From positions 17,698,501 to 17,762,500 of the forward strand of contig CP142456.1 of the NCBI GenBank assembly GCA_038049695.1: a stretch of DNA of 64,000 bases. Reading direction: 5' to 3'. This document shows, in pieces, positions 44,595 through 56,740 of this stretch. The position numbers and the translations under genes are program-made. Each line of letters opens with the position of its first letter. The stretch's first letter is position 1. The stretch comes from Cinnamomum chago (lineage: Eukaryota; Streptophyta; Magnoliopsida; Laurales; Lauraceae). Below the pieces are notes generated by a model. That model saw only the letters and a list, made by a program, of their open reading frames with translations. It did no database searches and had not been told where the DNA came from.

Positions 44595-45555
44595 ATGGAA
44601 AGCAAGAATTATGCTTCACCACAGAATTTGTATTTCCAGCAAGGTGATGATCTGGAAGAGAATTATGGTGCACCACAGAATTTATATTTCCAGCAAGGTG
44701 ATGAGCTGTGCTTCCAGACCTCTCTTCCCCACCACACCCACAAAATGCAAGACATGCTTGCCAACCAGCCTCCAATGTCTGTTGACACCTCTCATGACCT
44801 TCAAAGTGGCAAATCCAAGAAGTTGGTTGCACCCATCATCCATGATGCCGAAGGCGATGTAAGCCACGTTGTTAAGAGGAAAAAGAGCATCCATCGGATC
44901 GTTGAGAGGCAGCGCAGGCAGGAGATGTCGATGCTCTACTTGTTGCTGAGATCGCTGCTCCCACTCGAATATCTCAAGGCAAGGAATGTGGGCCTCTTCA
45001 TTATTTTCTGTTGTTCATGTTCAAGGAATTGGGTTTAACATTTGTAGATTTTTTGTAGGGCAAGAGATCTATCATTGATCACATGAGCGAGGCTGTGAAT
45101 TACATAAACCATCTGAAGGTAAAGATCCAGGAGCTAACAGAGAAGCGAGACCAGATGAGAAGGCTTATCACATCCTCATCCAATTCAGGATCTCCACAAA
45201 ATGAAGCTTGCCTACTGTCACCACACATATCAGTGATGGCTACTTTAAATGGAGCCATAGTTGCTATTGTTGGCAAGCAGGGGCATGAAGTGCCGCTGTC
45301 GAGGGTGATTGCCACCTTGGTAGAAGACGGCCTTAATGTCATCCGTGTTTCAACTTGCATAAAGAGGCAGTCAATTTACAGTATTGAATGCGAGGTACAT
45401 ACGATTTATCTATTGTTGTTGAATTATGGGAATTCCATGCAAGATTTGAATTTTGCTAAGGTTTTTGGCAATTTCTATCACAGAGTGATGATCCAGGAGT
45501 CGATTCATCTAGGGTAGAACAAAAACTGAGAGATTCAATTTGCTATTCAAATTGA
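44595..45555 (+). CDS. bHLH transcription factor (bHLH36/118/120/125-like), gene 1
   Basis: Nuclear DNA-binding regulator of the plant bHLH group with a basic region starting near residue 95. Three exons: 44,595-44,978, 45,059-45,394 and 45,484-45,555; 263 codons. The basic region IHRIVERQRRQEM has the His-Glu-Arg pattern (H100, E104, R108) for E-box/G-box contact. Helix 1 (LYLLLRSLLPLEYLK) ends at intron 1, and helix 2 (SEAVNYINHLKVKIQEL) opens exon 2. The later part of exon 2 (GAIVAIVGKQGHEVPLSRV) looks ACT-like and probably dimerises; exon 3 ends VDSSRVEQKLRDSICYSN. Intron 1 has a GC donor (AAG then GCAAGG). The start is chosen by conservation with gene 2; an in-frame upstream ORF (44,310-44,525) stops before it. 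Oddity: APQNLYFQQGD occurs twice. Confidence 0.9.
44979..45058 (+). other. GC-AG intron 1 of bHLH gene 1
   Basis: 80 bp from GCAAGG to 'ttttttgtag'. Joining the flanks restores the helix 1-loop-helix 2 frame (LEYLK then GKRS). Gene 2 has GTAAGG at the same place. Confidence 0.8.
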
Positions 45556-45714
45556 GCATTCAAGGTAACTGATGATTTTTAGTAACTGTTTTCATTGCCT
45601 AGCTACTGCCATTTTTTACCAGTGTGAGCTCAGTCATCTCATTAGGGTTAGGGTTTCCTATTTGTAAGTATACTCATCAGTATTTGGGTTTAATACTTGT
45701 AAAACAGGAGTCTC

Positions 45715-45750
<36 letters not shown>

Positions 45751-46651
45751 ATGATCATTAACTTGTTATCTACTGCTCACAAAGGGATGCTTCTAACCTC
45801 ATCTCGCCCTTCCTTAGTTTCTGTTTGGCAAATGGAGGAGAGGAAGTGTTTGCTTAACTATACTGGTCTTATCAAACTAATGTGAGATTTGTGAGTTATG
45901 GTGTTCACTGCAGCTAGCATCATGGGGGCCTCTCTCTAGATGGTTGATCAAGACACCTTACTAAGGCATCATAAATTACCTAAAAGTAAATTTATTTTCA
46001 TTTTTCCTTGTGATATGATTATTTTTGTGCTTAACAGAATTTCATGGAAATAGGCAAGAACTTCCTCAAATAGTAAACCACAATGTTTTGCTTTCTCTTG
46101 CATGGTTTTTAGCTGAGAGTGTGATCATATTTACTCAATGGGGATGAGCATATGTTAGATTAATTTAAAGGAATTGATTGCCCCTTAGTTTGGTGCTCCA
46201 ATGGACTAAATCATGGTTTCAAACTTGTCAAAGCCAAAGTTCGGCCCCTTTCATCTCTTTATCCAATTTAAAAGAAAATATGTTGTAAACTTAAACATAG
46301 ATCTTCATTCTTAATGGTTTCTGAGGTGTTCTAGATGTTAGAAAGGTCAGAAATATTTGTGTTTTTAATGGAGTTACTTGCAGTTATCATCCTAGTTGCT
46401 TTGGTAATTCCCTATAATTTTTTGTCCTTGCTGTGAAAGTAAGATCCATCGAACCATTTCTTCTTGTGTGGATAATTAACTCGCCAATATTGCATCTCTA
46501 TAATTTAGTTTCTCGAAATTGACATCCATTTTTACCGTACCAGTTCTTTAGTCTCTGTTAACTAGTTTAGACCTTCAAGTTGTAGGTATGGGATTCTTTT
46601 GTGATTTTTATAAATAGAAGGAAATGGTTTGATATTGATACTTCATTTAAT
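45556..46651 (+). other. 3' region of bHLH gene 1, possible 3' UTR intron
   Basis: Nine bases after the stop is 'caag' followed by GTAACT, kept in gene 2. A (TC)n tract lies at 45,711-45,750. The region aligns with 59,354-60,360 and has no further coding frame. No poly(A) signal can be assigned with confidence. Confidence 0.5.
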
Positions 46652-46656
46652 TCCTT

Positions 46657-49375
46657 TGTCACATCCCGGTCTCGAATCACCCTGGCTTAGGGTAATCATT
46701 GATGTGCAACACACGTACTCCCGTGATATTATACTTGTCTCGAATCAAGTACAACATCGCAAAGGAGAAATTTTCTCTTTTCCACTTGTGAGTCTAACTC
46801 ACCAACACCTGTCAATACTATTTAGTAGCGGAAGCATCTCAAATAATATACAACTAGATACCATTTCTTTGAACATTCCATCTAAAGTTAAAGTTTATAC
46901 AAAAGATAATTACACATTTAAACAAAGTAGGGATTATAAAATCAACCTACAACGCTAAACCAAAGTATCCTCATAACTATCTTTTGAATCTAGTGTGACC
47001 CACACAAAAAGGGGTCAGTCACACCCTCCATTTAAGCTCTCAAAGGAATTATCCGCATCGCTCTCCGTAAACCACTACATAGGCCCATTATTCAGCCATT
47101 CCTCTAATCTTTAAGGAACCTCCTCAGTCTCCCCCTCTCCCTCCTGGGCCTCCTTAGGCTTGGGAGATGTACCTGCGTCTGTGACATCAAGAATAATATC
47201 TCAATACGATGATTCAATAAATATAGGCATTAATAAGGAAATACGTAATGTATCAAGTCGAATTTAAGACAATTGATTAAAAGATGTCAATATCTAGTAA
47301 TAACTAAGCAATTGTGCAAACTTGAATAATTCATGCTTTATGAATCCAATGGATAATAAACATACTAATTGGCTATTGCATTGAGCTCATCATCTCAATA
47401 GAGAGCAAATCTAGTTGGGATGTCACCAGCGTCCCAGCCAAAGGTTGACTGGCCACCCGGGTCTGGAGGAGTTCCGGTACTCCAGATAACTTATTGCAGT
47501 AGTCTCGAATAATAAACTGAGTGTAACCCTGTCAGGTATCACAAGGCTAAGGCTAAATAGTGCCGACTCAATCGAATCAAATAATAAATGATTGTGAATC
47601 ATTTTTCATAGCATATAATCTAATAATCTCAAATTGAATTGAATCAAATAGCAATGGTTCACATTCATATTAATTCAAGAAATCAACCTCGAATATAGTA
47701 ATTGAATTAGAAATCCACCAATATATAATGCATTGATAAACCAACTTGAAGTCAATGATAATATTCAACTTAATATGAAATACAATGAATTTAAGGAATC
47801 AAGGCAATTACAAGCCAATCATAATCTAACTATCCATTGTTCCTCACAATCCAATTCGATATAGGTTTAGAGAATCCATGTATTATTATTCTAATTAGTG
47901 TTATATTATGTAATTAAATACAAAAGATTCACTAAATTAACACCCATGGCATGGTGGTAGATTCCACGATAGGAAACATGAGTTTACCCTAGCCTCTTGA
48001 GATATTTCATGCTCTTAAAGGTTTCCGTTGGACATGAAATGGCCAAGGTGCCAAGGTATAGCCCTACAAGGTCTCCCATTAATTTTTCTCTTAATTAAAT
48101 TGGGGAAAATTCTGTGAGAATTCGGCCAGCTGCACTCAGGAATTCGTACAGCCGAGTTCTTGGGTTCGGTCGGTTGAATGTTTCCAGAAGCTTGAGGAAA
48201 ATTCTGTCATCAATTCGAACAGCCGAATCCTTGATTCGGTCGACCGAATTGATACCGATTGTGGCCTTAAAATTCTTTATTAGTCATGTGTCTCATTCAT
48301 CACTGAGAGAGTTCTTCTTATCACTTCCAAACTTTTGTTTGAGCTTCTTACGACAAAAAATCCTGCTAGAAATCAAAGCCTCCTTGCTCCCCATTTCAAA
48401 CATAACAACCCATTCACCTTCCAAACCACTACTCATTTGGTTACAATTCAAGCCATACATTTCTATTCCATTTATAAAAAAAGAGGCTAGCATTATCAAA
48501 ATAGAATTATTGAATCAATCAAAGGAGAATCCATATGTAATTCAAATTAACACTTATACTTGCTTTAATTCCAAGCTTTCCAAGTCCTCTCTCTAAAATT
48601 AGCTCCAACAAACCAAAAACCCCAAAAATATCCAAATCCTAAATAAGAATACAATGGAAAGGATGAGGAACATGCATGCATGTAAGAATATGAGTCACCT
48701 TGACTCTCTTTCAACTAAAAAACATAAATAACAAGAGTTGGGTTCTTACCTATAGCAAGAAATCCGAAAATGAAAGTTGTAGGGGCCGGATGATTCCTTG
48801 ACAACAAAGGGTATGGAAGTGAAGAGGGAGTGATGAAGAGGCTCAATCTTTCTTTCAATCCCACATGCAACGAATGCTTAGCTGATTTGAGAAGAATAAA
48901 AAGGAAAATGGAAGGAAAATAAGAAGAACAAGTTCTCTCTCTCAACTAACATGGATGGGTTGGAATGAAGTTGGGTTGAGTTTAAGTGATAGAGATGACC
49001 ATTTTACAAAAAAGTCCCACCGTTTTTTAGTATTTTTTCATAATGAGTCAAATGATCGCCCACTTCCTCAACGAGTGATTAAATGAGATAGAGTTCAATA
49101 CAAAATTTGACGTGCTCGATAAGATACGTGCGAAGATGCCGAGATGACGTACATATGACGCAAAATGAGAAAATCCAAATTTACGTAAAAGTCTCTGACT
49201 ACACCTAAACTAGCCAATTGAGTTCAGACTCCTACCCAAGACTCAAGATCTAACCCAAAAGCTAAAACAAGACTAATTTATCTTAAAATAGCTTAATTAG
49301 TTACTAAGTATACTTAATTAAATAAAATATAATTAATTAGTATTAAACACTATTAATTTGGGTCGGGCTTTAACA
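46657..49375 (-). mobile_element. Solo LTR F
   Basis: The ends are TGTCACATCCCGG and GGGCTTTAACA, flanked by 'tcctt' at 46,652-46,656 and 49,376-49,380. Length 2,719 bp. It contains one TTCGGTCGACCGAA palindrome near 48,236 and related half-sites at 48,120-48,215. Absent from unit 2, so it inserted 1.1 kb downstream of bHLH gene 1 after the duplication. The long frame at 48,114-48,596 is not supported by any recognisable motif. Confidence 0.9.
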
Positions 49376-49380
49376 TCCTT

Positions 49381-50560
49381 CATTCTTCTTTTTTATTCAT
49401 TTTTATATAACTTTGTAGTGTTTCTTTGGGGGGAGAGTTTCTCATGCTACAAAGAGAAAAAAAAAAAGAATCATTATATAAAGTTGGTCTCTTCTTTCTA
49501 TGTATAAAAATCTGATGGAGTACTGAACCTAAAATAAGTAGATCATGCTTCAGTATTAATTTCATGGATAAACAAGAATGGTGTTTTAGCTACAACGAAA
49601 AGGGTAGAATAGTGAATTGGGTCTTCTTCTTTCTAGAATGGTTTAATATGTAAATTGGGTTTTCTTCTTTCTATTGAATGTAGATTCAGCATGAAAGCAT
49701 GAACTTTTTTTTTCCCCCTTCAGTGTAGCCTTAGAAATAGATGTCTTTCAACAAGGTAAACAAAGCTTAAACACTGATGCTCTTTATGGGAGTCTAATAT
49801 TCCAAAAACTACACTGATGTCTAATGTTCCAAAAACTAAACTATATGCATCTAGGAAGAAAACCTTTTTATTTTATTTTATTTATCTATTTCTCCATTGA
49901 GATTATGATCAACTATTTCACCCCTGATTTGACATCTATTGAACAAGGTGAGAACCTTTGTAAAAATTTAAAATCGCAGCTGGTTGCAATGGTCACAAGG
50001 TATGTATCGGCTTTTACTTTATGGTGTCTCAAATATACTTATTTCCAGCTACACATAGACCACTTTTACTTTTTGACAATTACAAATGCCTTATTTCTAC
50101 AACTAAGCACCTCTACTAATTTGAAATACTTAGCCAACAATTTTGACCACAATTCCGTGGCAGATTTTTTATTGATTTATAAATTTCCCTAGTTTGGACA
50201 AGAATTTTAAATGTCTTTGCCAAGCTTACCAAGGCTCATATTAAGGGCATGTTTAGATAAATGAGGAGTGAAGTAAAATGAAGTGGATTTCATATGTGAA
50301 GTGGAGTGAAAAGAAGTATGTTAAAGTTAAAATAGAGTACCTCACTTCACTCTATTTGGATGCTTATTTTGAAGTTAAGGTTTGTAGTAGAATTCACTTT
50401 TATTCAAGGAAATTGAAGTATTTAGAGTTGAAGTGAAATGGAGTACATGTGGTTCACAATATTACTTCATCTATCGAGCCAGCTGACTCACCCAAACGAG
50501 GTAGAGTTGAAATTTTAGACTGTTAGCCCACTTAACTTTACTCTAAAGATTTTAGAAAAG
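49381..50560. other. Intergenic tail of duplication unit 1
   Basis: Aligns with about 60,420-61,330 as far as roughly 50,190. No gene is seen. From 50,240 to 50,520 there is a repeat-like stretch of 'gaagtgaagt' and 'agtggagtgaa' words of unknown origin. Confidence 0.5.
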
Positions 50561-51660
50561 ACATTTTTCTCTATGAAATTGACAAGGTTACCAAGGATAT
50601 GGATCCTTTTAAATATCCTTGGCCTGATGGGTTTCATGTCATGTTCTTCAAGCTCCACTAGTCTATTATCAGTCTGGACATCTTGTGGTAGAAGATTATT
50701 TTAAATATGACAAGATGGTCCAACAATTAAAACACACTCTCATTTCTATCATCTTGAAAAGGGAATGTCCATTTTATCTGGATCAATTTAGGCCTATATC
50801 CTTCACTACTATGCTCTACGAGATTATATGCAAATTATGGTGAATAGGTTGAAGCCCATTATGCCTTCTCTTATTGACCCAGCTCAGTTAGCTCTTATCC
50901 ATAAAAGAGCAATATCAGATAATATCTTTATGTCTCATGATTTAACTAGGGGTTTCCACCTTAATAAGAAGAGTTTGGATGACATGGTAGACCGTTATTG
51001 GTCCACTCACGGTGAAGGTGTAATATATGCAATAAGTAATCCGGACTCTAATAAAAATCCTCTTCGTATGTGCTTAAATGTGGATCTCTACAAATCTTTT
51101 GATACTCTCAACTTGGATTTCATTGAAGTTGCTCTTTTGGTGTCTCTTAATTTTCCTTCTCATAGGATCCAGCTATAATTATGGCATGCATTAAGGAGCT
51201 CTTTTTCTTCATCCTTATAAATGACAAACCAAAAGATTTCTGTAAAAACAACCAAGGTATTAGACATGGTTTCTCCTTATTCTGTTTCATTTTTCCTATT
51301 GCTATGGAAGTCTTCAGAGCAACTATGAAAGACATGGTTTAGAATGGGCTCATTGGTACTCCCTTCAAGCAAGGATCAGTTTCTACTTCAAATCTTTTTT
51401 TATTGATAATGACATGATATTTGTGAAGCTAACCTCTTGTATGCTGGATTGGCCACCTTAAGTTTCTTTTTAGAGAATTTTTAAGAGTTTTAGGGTTGGA
51501 TATCAATTAATCTAAAAGTGCAGCTTATTTTGCAAACATGTGATTGAATCTTCAAAGGGAGATCGATCTCCAGCATACTTGGTATGCTTGCATTGTGAGC
51601 AACCTTCCTGTCAAGTATCTTGGACTTCCTCTTTACTTCAGTGTTTTCTGCACTTCTCTA
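50560..51660 (+). pseudogene. Decayed L1-type LINE reverse transcriptase fragment
   Basis: Scattered frames carry plant L1 ORF2 signatures in the right order: GPDGFH-like at about 50,615, ICKLWxNRLKPIMPSLIDPAQ at about 50,830, DNIFMSHDLTRGF at about 50,920, CLNVDLYKSFDTLN (the block before the first catalytic Asp) at about 51,070, NNQGIRHGFSLFCFIF at about 51,250, and NLPVKYLGLPLYF at about 51,600. Many stops and frame changes separate them. The YxDD-like catalytic site is not recognisable. Confidence 0.75.
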
Positions 51661-52099
51661 GGCCCCCAATTTAAGATCTGAATCATTCAATATTCTTGTA
51701 TTAATGTTACATATCAGGATATTTAATTTTTATATTAATTCTTCATGAATTTTGAGAAATTTATGAAAAAATGTGAAAAAGAACCCTAAATAAATCGCAT
51801 ATGGCTGGTTGCACTCATTTGCTCATTTGAAAATGGTGATTTTTGACAAACACGATAATTTGTTTTTCATGTACAACACTTGCACAGGAATACTTGCATA
51901 TCCGACGTTTACACATGTAAATCTCATTTTCTTATCACATGTAAAAGGCAAGTGATCCCTTAGGATTTTCCGCCTTGATGCTGATCTTTCGCTTTAAGGA
52001 CACTAACTTTATAACTTCTCTTCTTTGATTAAGCATATTCATGGGGTTTCTAATCATTGAAGATCAAGTAATTGTAACTTTGGTTAACTGTTAAATTCG
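51661..52099. other. Spacer between LINE fragments
   Basis: AT-rich, no motif recognised. It separates RT-like and endonuclease-like LINE pieces that are in the wrong order for one insertion. Confidence 0.4.
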
Positions 52100-52500
52100 T
52101 CAAGTGGGTCTTAGAGGGCAAAGTGGGTTTTCCAGGGCTTTCAGATCACAGTCCCTCTCCATCCTTCTTGATGCTCCTTCGCTCCCCAAAAAGACTCCAT
52201 TTAGTTTCTTCAATGCTTGGTGCAAGGATCTTAGGTTTTCTTATAGCATTCACGAAGCTTGGAATATTGAGGTCATAAGTTCACCTTTGTTTAGAGTTAC
52301 GACTAAGTCGAAATCTGTTAAGAAGGTCGTTCAACCTTGGAGATGTACTCCAACCTCCTCTCCATCTCTCTATATTAGACTAGAAAATGTCTCTGGCATC
52401 CAAGAGGATCTTTTTTACTTCTCCTCCTCTTCATGTCGAAAGGAGAAACCTGGTAAGGTTCTTGTGGATCACTTGCTTTGTCTTCAGGAAGACTAGTTAA
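52100..52500 (+). pseudogene. LINE endonuclease C-terminus and linker fragment
   Basis: One frame reads LSDHSP near 52,140, the usual end of the L1 endonuclease domain. The next frame then reads KKTPFSFFNAWCKDLRF and SSPLFRVTTKSKSVKKV, the linker found between endonuclease and RT in plant L1 ORF2. It lies downstream of the RT piece, the reverse of the normal order. Confidence 0.6.
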
Positions 52501-53780
52501 AAAGCAAGGGAATCTAGGCTAAATCGTCATGGACCGTCATAAAATTGCAAAAAACTTCTGAACCATTGATCATCCACAATGCACAAATTGAATCCAAAAC
52601 TGGGTGAAGAGTCCTGACATTGATATCAAGGTTGGGAAAATCATGATTCAGACTCGACTTGGCCACTGTTAAAAAAAAAAAAAAAAAAAAAAAAGACGAC
52701 TCAGATGGAGTCAACGCAGAGATTCGAAAAATTCATGTTTATTTAAGAATAATTTTAACAATATTTTAAAATAAATTCATTACATATAAAATATAAATAA
52801 ACATTTATTTACATGCATTAATGATAATCAATTCAAATTAATAAATTTATATATGCGAGAAAAGTATTGTAACAAGAAAAAATGAAAGGAAACATATTGC
52901 ACATTACATAATTTATTAGTTTAAATATTGAATATAAAAGATCAGATATAAGTTTCAAGTTACATTCTAGTCATCATTTCTAAATTGTTGACTCCAAGCA
53001 CCATTCATAATTTCTTATAAGTAAACTTTAATTGTTTGAAATTAAATATGCCTATAAAATGGTTCTAAATGCAAAAAGCTTAATAAAATGAAATGACTCT
53101 ATATAGTCTCCCTTATATTTGACTCGATCCTTCATTAAAACGAGATAACTCAGGAGAGTCAAGACCTGACTCAGAATTTTCCAACTGTGATTTATATATA
53201 CCGATTTTGATTGTGCAACCCCCTACCTTATTGGTTTCACTTTCAAGACTCGAAACGTTAATCATATTAAGAAAGTCAGAAACAGCCGTGAGGTCATTTT
53301 AATTTCAACTGCTTTTTCTTCATAAATTTGAGATATTTGCAAAAAAAAATGTCCACAACATAAAATTTTTATTTTTATTTTTGTGGGACCCACAATGAAG
53401 ATCTAAACCGTCCATAATATGTAAAAGGCCAAAAAACTGCTAACCGTTCAAATTTTAAGGCTTGAGTCATTATAGATTGTAAGGATTTTGTGAAAAACTT
53501 GTGACCGTTGATTGTAGTATCAGTAAATCCACTGGTTCATGGTTGTTTGCCAAACTTGGAATGCCTTGAAAGGTGCCTTGATTGAGAGAAATCCTCAGTA
53601 AGAATAGCATTATATAAGAAAAACAAAGGAATCCTACGATTAATGAAAAAGGAAAAACACGCCGGGCACATTTTATATTATAAAAGGTACAAGTCTTATT
53701 GACTAAAGTGAGTTGTCATTAGATGATCCATCTATGCCGCTAAATGAACAGTACATCAGATCTGAGATCTCATGCACTCA
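52501..53780. other. Intergenic between the duplication units
   Basis: No gene is seen. A 23-base A run at about 52,671-52,693 and the words 'gactcgacttgg', 'gacgactcag' and 'agtcaagacctgactcag' suggest worn MITE ends. 'cacgccgggcac' (about 53,660) and 'ttcggcgtgcg' (about 53,787) form a weak inverted pair. Confidence 0.4.
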
Positions 53781-54644
53781 TGTTTTCGGCGTGCGTATAA
53801 AAATATATAACTAGTCTCCCTCACCGTCCACTTTTCCTCCTCTCTTGATTTATTTATTTATATTTTGTTGTTATTTCAAATCATCTCACCTCTCCTTTCT
53901 CAACCCTAATAAAATAAAATATTTGGGCAATAGGGTGTGGCAAAATGACTTGAAACCCGTGGTAATTATTTGACTCATCTAAAACTTTGTCTTTCCCACA
54001 ATTTTTTTCCTTTTTGTATAACCCATGGTATCTCTCGCATTTTCTAATCCAGGAGGCTTTGGCCCTGAGCCCGAAGGACACTCAATTTTGAATAATCGAA
54101 AACTAATTCTTAAAGCACATGCACACCCTCCTATCTGCATGCACCAAGTAAAATAATGGAAAATACCCTAAAACTTTTTACCTAAAATTAAATGGGTTGG
54201 TCCCGTTGGATACAATTGATTCACCTTATAATCTCTTCAATTGCCTAAAACCCCTGTATCAACCTAATAAAGAGGGGCCAATACATTTTCATTAAGTCAA
54301 AGTGATTTTCCGGGTGTCACTTTTGCATGGCAATAATAAAAACATCAGGTGGGACCCCACGTAATGAAAATAGACTTTCTTGTTAAGGACTTAAGGTTGG
54401 ATATATATGGCCATAATATGTAGGCCCTAACATATATAGGCCCTAACGTCGGGTTCGCTTTTATTAGTGGGTACAGGTTGGATATATATGGCCATAATTC
54501 AATAAACAAGTTGGACACAAGCTGGACTTCAACCCATAAACCACCCATCTCAACCTGGCCCGTTTGCCACCCAGAGACCCGCTGCAAAAATTACTCTTGC
54601 CTTCGGTTGAACTCTCACAGTGATGCTTGAAAAACAAATGGAGT

Positions 54645-54791
54645 ATTTTTTTTTTTTTTTTTGTAAAACAAGCAATTCATTAAAAAAGAGAAAGAGCAAA
54701 GATACAAGACAAAATCAAACCCAAAAAGAATAGCAAAAGAAAGAAACCGATCAGCCCACGGCCATCAAGAGAATAGAAGCCCTTTCCCAAC
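54645..54791 (-). mobile_element. 5'-truncated LINE tail, reversed
   Basis: A T run (poly-A on the minus strand) is followed by 'gtaaaacaagcaattcatta', the 3' end style of plant L1 LINEs. The 13 bp target duplication 'aaacaaatggagt' is exact at 54,632-54,644 and 54,792-54,804. Unit 1 has the empty site near 38,960. Confidence 0.8.
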
Positions 54792-54834
54792 AAACAAATG
54801 GAGTTACTTAAAAAGGATTACAACTTGTAAATAA

Positions 54835-55457
54835 CACGAGGTGGACTCAGGATTTTTGTTTGGGTGGGGCTAAACTTTTGCCCTTGCTCAAAATTTTGAC
54901 ATTAATAATACCAAAAGAGAAAATATATTGCAGCTAAATTGACACAAAACTCCTTTTTATGCTCAGTTCTCCTTGCCCAATTGAAGGTTTTTCCCACTTC
55001 CTCTCCCAAATTCAGGTGATCATTAATTTATCATCATCAAAACAACTTAACATAACATTTTCTTTAATCCTAGGTAATTGGATGCCCTGAGATGATAATT
55101 TGGGTGAGCACCCAATTACCCTATTTGGGTTTCCAAAGAGGTTCTATTTGGATCTAACGAATTTGGTTGCATGCACTTACCTTACTTTATTTAGGATTAT
55201 TTGGTGATAGAGAGAAACTAACCACGAGAAGACCGGGACGAAAAGTTCAATCGGTGTGAAAAGGATCTAGTACTTTCAGTGGAGAAGAAGATGGAGAAAA
55301 TGAGTATTTTCACAAAGGTTTTGTGACGTGGGGCAATCACATGATTTAAATGTGGGGCGATTGTTACTAGTTATATAAAAGGATAAGTCCAGAAACATTG
55401 AAATCTAAGGTAATTTCAAAATTGACCTGGGGTGGCCCATGTAGGTCCGCCGCTGTG
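54835..55457. mobile_element. Worn hAT-type element, same ends as 12,727-13,942
   Basis: The left end 'gaggtggactcaggattttt' and right end 'taggtccgccgctg' match the ends of the element in LTR C. The 8 bp duplication is no longer clear. About 620 bp, no transposase frame. Absent from unit 1. Confidence 0.55.
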
Positions 55458-55811
55458 CATTTCTATTGTTATATAATTACACAGCTAAATACAGGGCACT
55501 TGGCATGGGGAAGTGACCCATCCCTATTGTAGAAATTAAAAAAAAATCACTCTATGAGATACTACAAGCCTTTTGAAATGAGATTATGAAAGTAAACCAT
55601 AAATAAGGAGGAATGAATCATTCAAAAAAAAAAAAGAAAAAGAAAAAAAAAACGAGCCATGATCAGCTGTATAGAATATTCTGCAAGTCATGTTCAACTG
55701 TTTAACTCCATGATTATTTACTTCTCATGGTTAGCAGATCTCATGGGATAAGAGTTTGATGATGATTATCATGGCAGCTTAGATTAATCTACAACTCCGT
55801 GATCTATATCT

Positions 55812-56005
55812 GTGTGTGGGGTTGCTCATATGGTTGGCAACCCCAGATGTCACTTCCATATATATCCTGAGATCGATTCCTGAGTATGCTACTCTTCCCA
55901 CTTGTGTGGGCTTCTCTTATGATATAAGTGGTATTTCTTCCTACTTGTGTGGGCTCCTCTTCTACATTTGCACTTGTGTGGAGTACCTTAGGTCCCTTAA
56001 AAAAA
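55812..56005 (+). mobile_element. SINE-like element with tRNA-type promoter boxes
   Basis: 'ttgctcatatggttggcaac' resembles box A and 'gagatcgattcctg' resembles box B, about 45 bp apart. Repeated 'cccacttgtgtgggct' hairpins and 'ggagtacc' come before an A run at about 55,999. A relative is at 57,528-57,745. Unit 1 lacks it. Confidence 0.5.
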
Positions 56006-56479
56006 AATGAAAGAGCATGGGTCTCTTCTCTACATATGCATAATATCAAATGATTTTCAGGATTCTGGTTCTGCATTTAATTCATAAATTAGTTAAAATA
56101 TTGTTTCTCTTTGATTGTGATTGAAGGTTTCGTAATTTTATACCCTGATTGCTAATAGATCAGAATTGAAACATATGAAGGCCCCACTGGTAAACTAAAA
56201 TGAATAGAAACCTAATCATGGAGAATACTTCAAAACTTAAAATAAGAACTAAAAATATAAAGTAACCGTAATATCTTTTACTAACTATTCCTGATATAAT
56301 CCAAGCTTAATCTAATTAATCTAGAATGAACTAAAAATGGTTAGTTATCATTTTGCTCTGCTCCACCTACAATGATATCTGCTCCACCTTTGCAGTTGAG
56401 GCAGAAGGCTAGATGAGATCTTCATAGCGTGGCTGGGAAGTTTCTCATTTTATATGCCATGTCTCTGTATTTATTTATT

Positions 56480-56740
56480 TATTTATGGTAAAAGTCTCTG
56501 TATTTATTTTAAAGCTAATATTAAGTCCGTCAAGACTCGGTTGAATAGGGATGAAGTGCGAACTGGTTCCGTGCTAGACCTCGACCCTAGATCAACTTGT
56601 ATATGTATTGGCTCCTAGGGATTAGTTCTCGGCTGTCTAGAATTGAGTGTCTCTCGGGCTCAAAGCCAAAGGCCCTTGGGTTGGATTATGTGGGAGATTC
56701 CCTGAGTTATAAAAAAAAAAAAAAAAAAACATGTATATGT
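56480..56740 (+). mobile_element. Retroposon 3' end with A18 tail
   Basis: 'gagattccctgagttat' runs directly into 18 or so A residues. It resembles the reversed tails at 39,690 and 62,018. The 5' limit is not clear and no target duplication was found. Confidence 0.4.

Larger units (their letters stand above)
38170..50190. repeat. Tandem duplication, unit 1 (with bHLH gene 1)
   Basis: Matching stretches in the same order as unit 2 include 38,500-38,640 with 54,190-54,340; 38,810-38,970 with 54,510-54,640; 39,840-40,050 with 55,750-56,170; 43,920-45,560 with 57,230-59,360; 45,560-46,650 with 59,360-60,360; and 49,480-50,190 with 60,460-61,330. Unit 1 is longer because of solo LTRs G and F and a MITE. 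The borders are approximate. Outside the gene no coding signal is seen. Confidence 0.8.

Noticed and set aside
44637-44700. NLYFQQG words resembling a potyviral NIa protease cleavage site
   Set aside because: The required Glu is Gln here, the words sit in a plant transcription factor, and their repetition is explained by a 54 bp duplication. Coincidence.
48114-48596. 160-codon frame on + in solo LTR F
   Set aside because: Lies inside an LTR, starts in the palindrome region, has no family resemblance, and is AT-rich as expected for chance.
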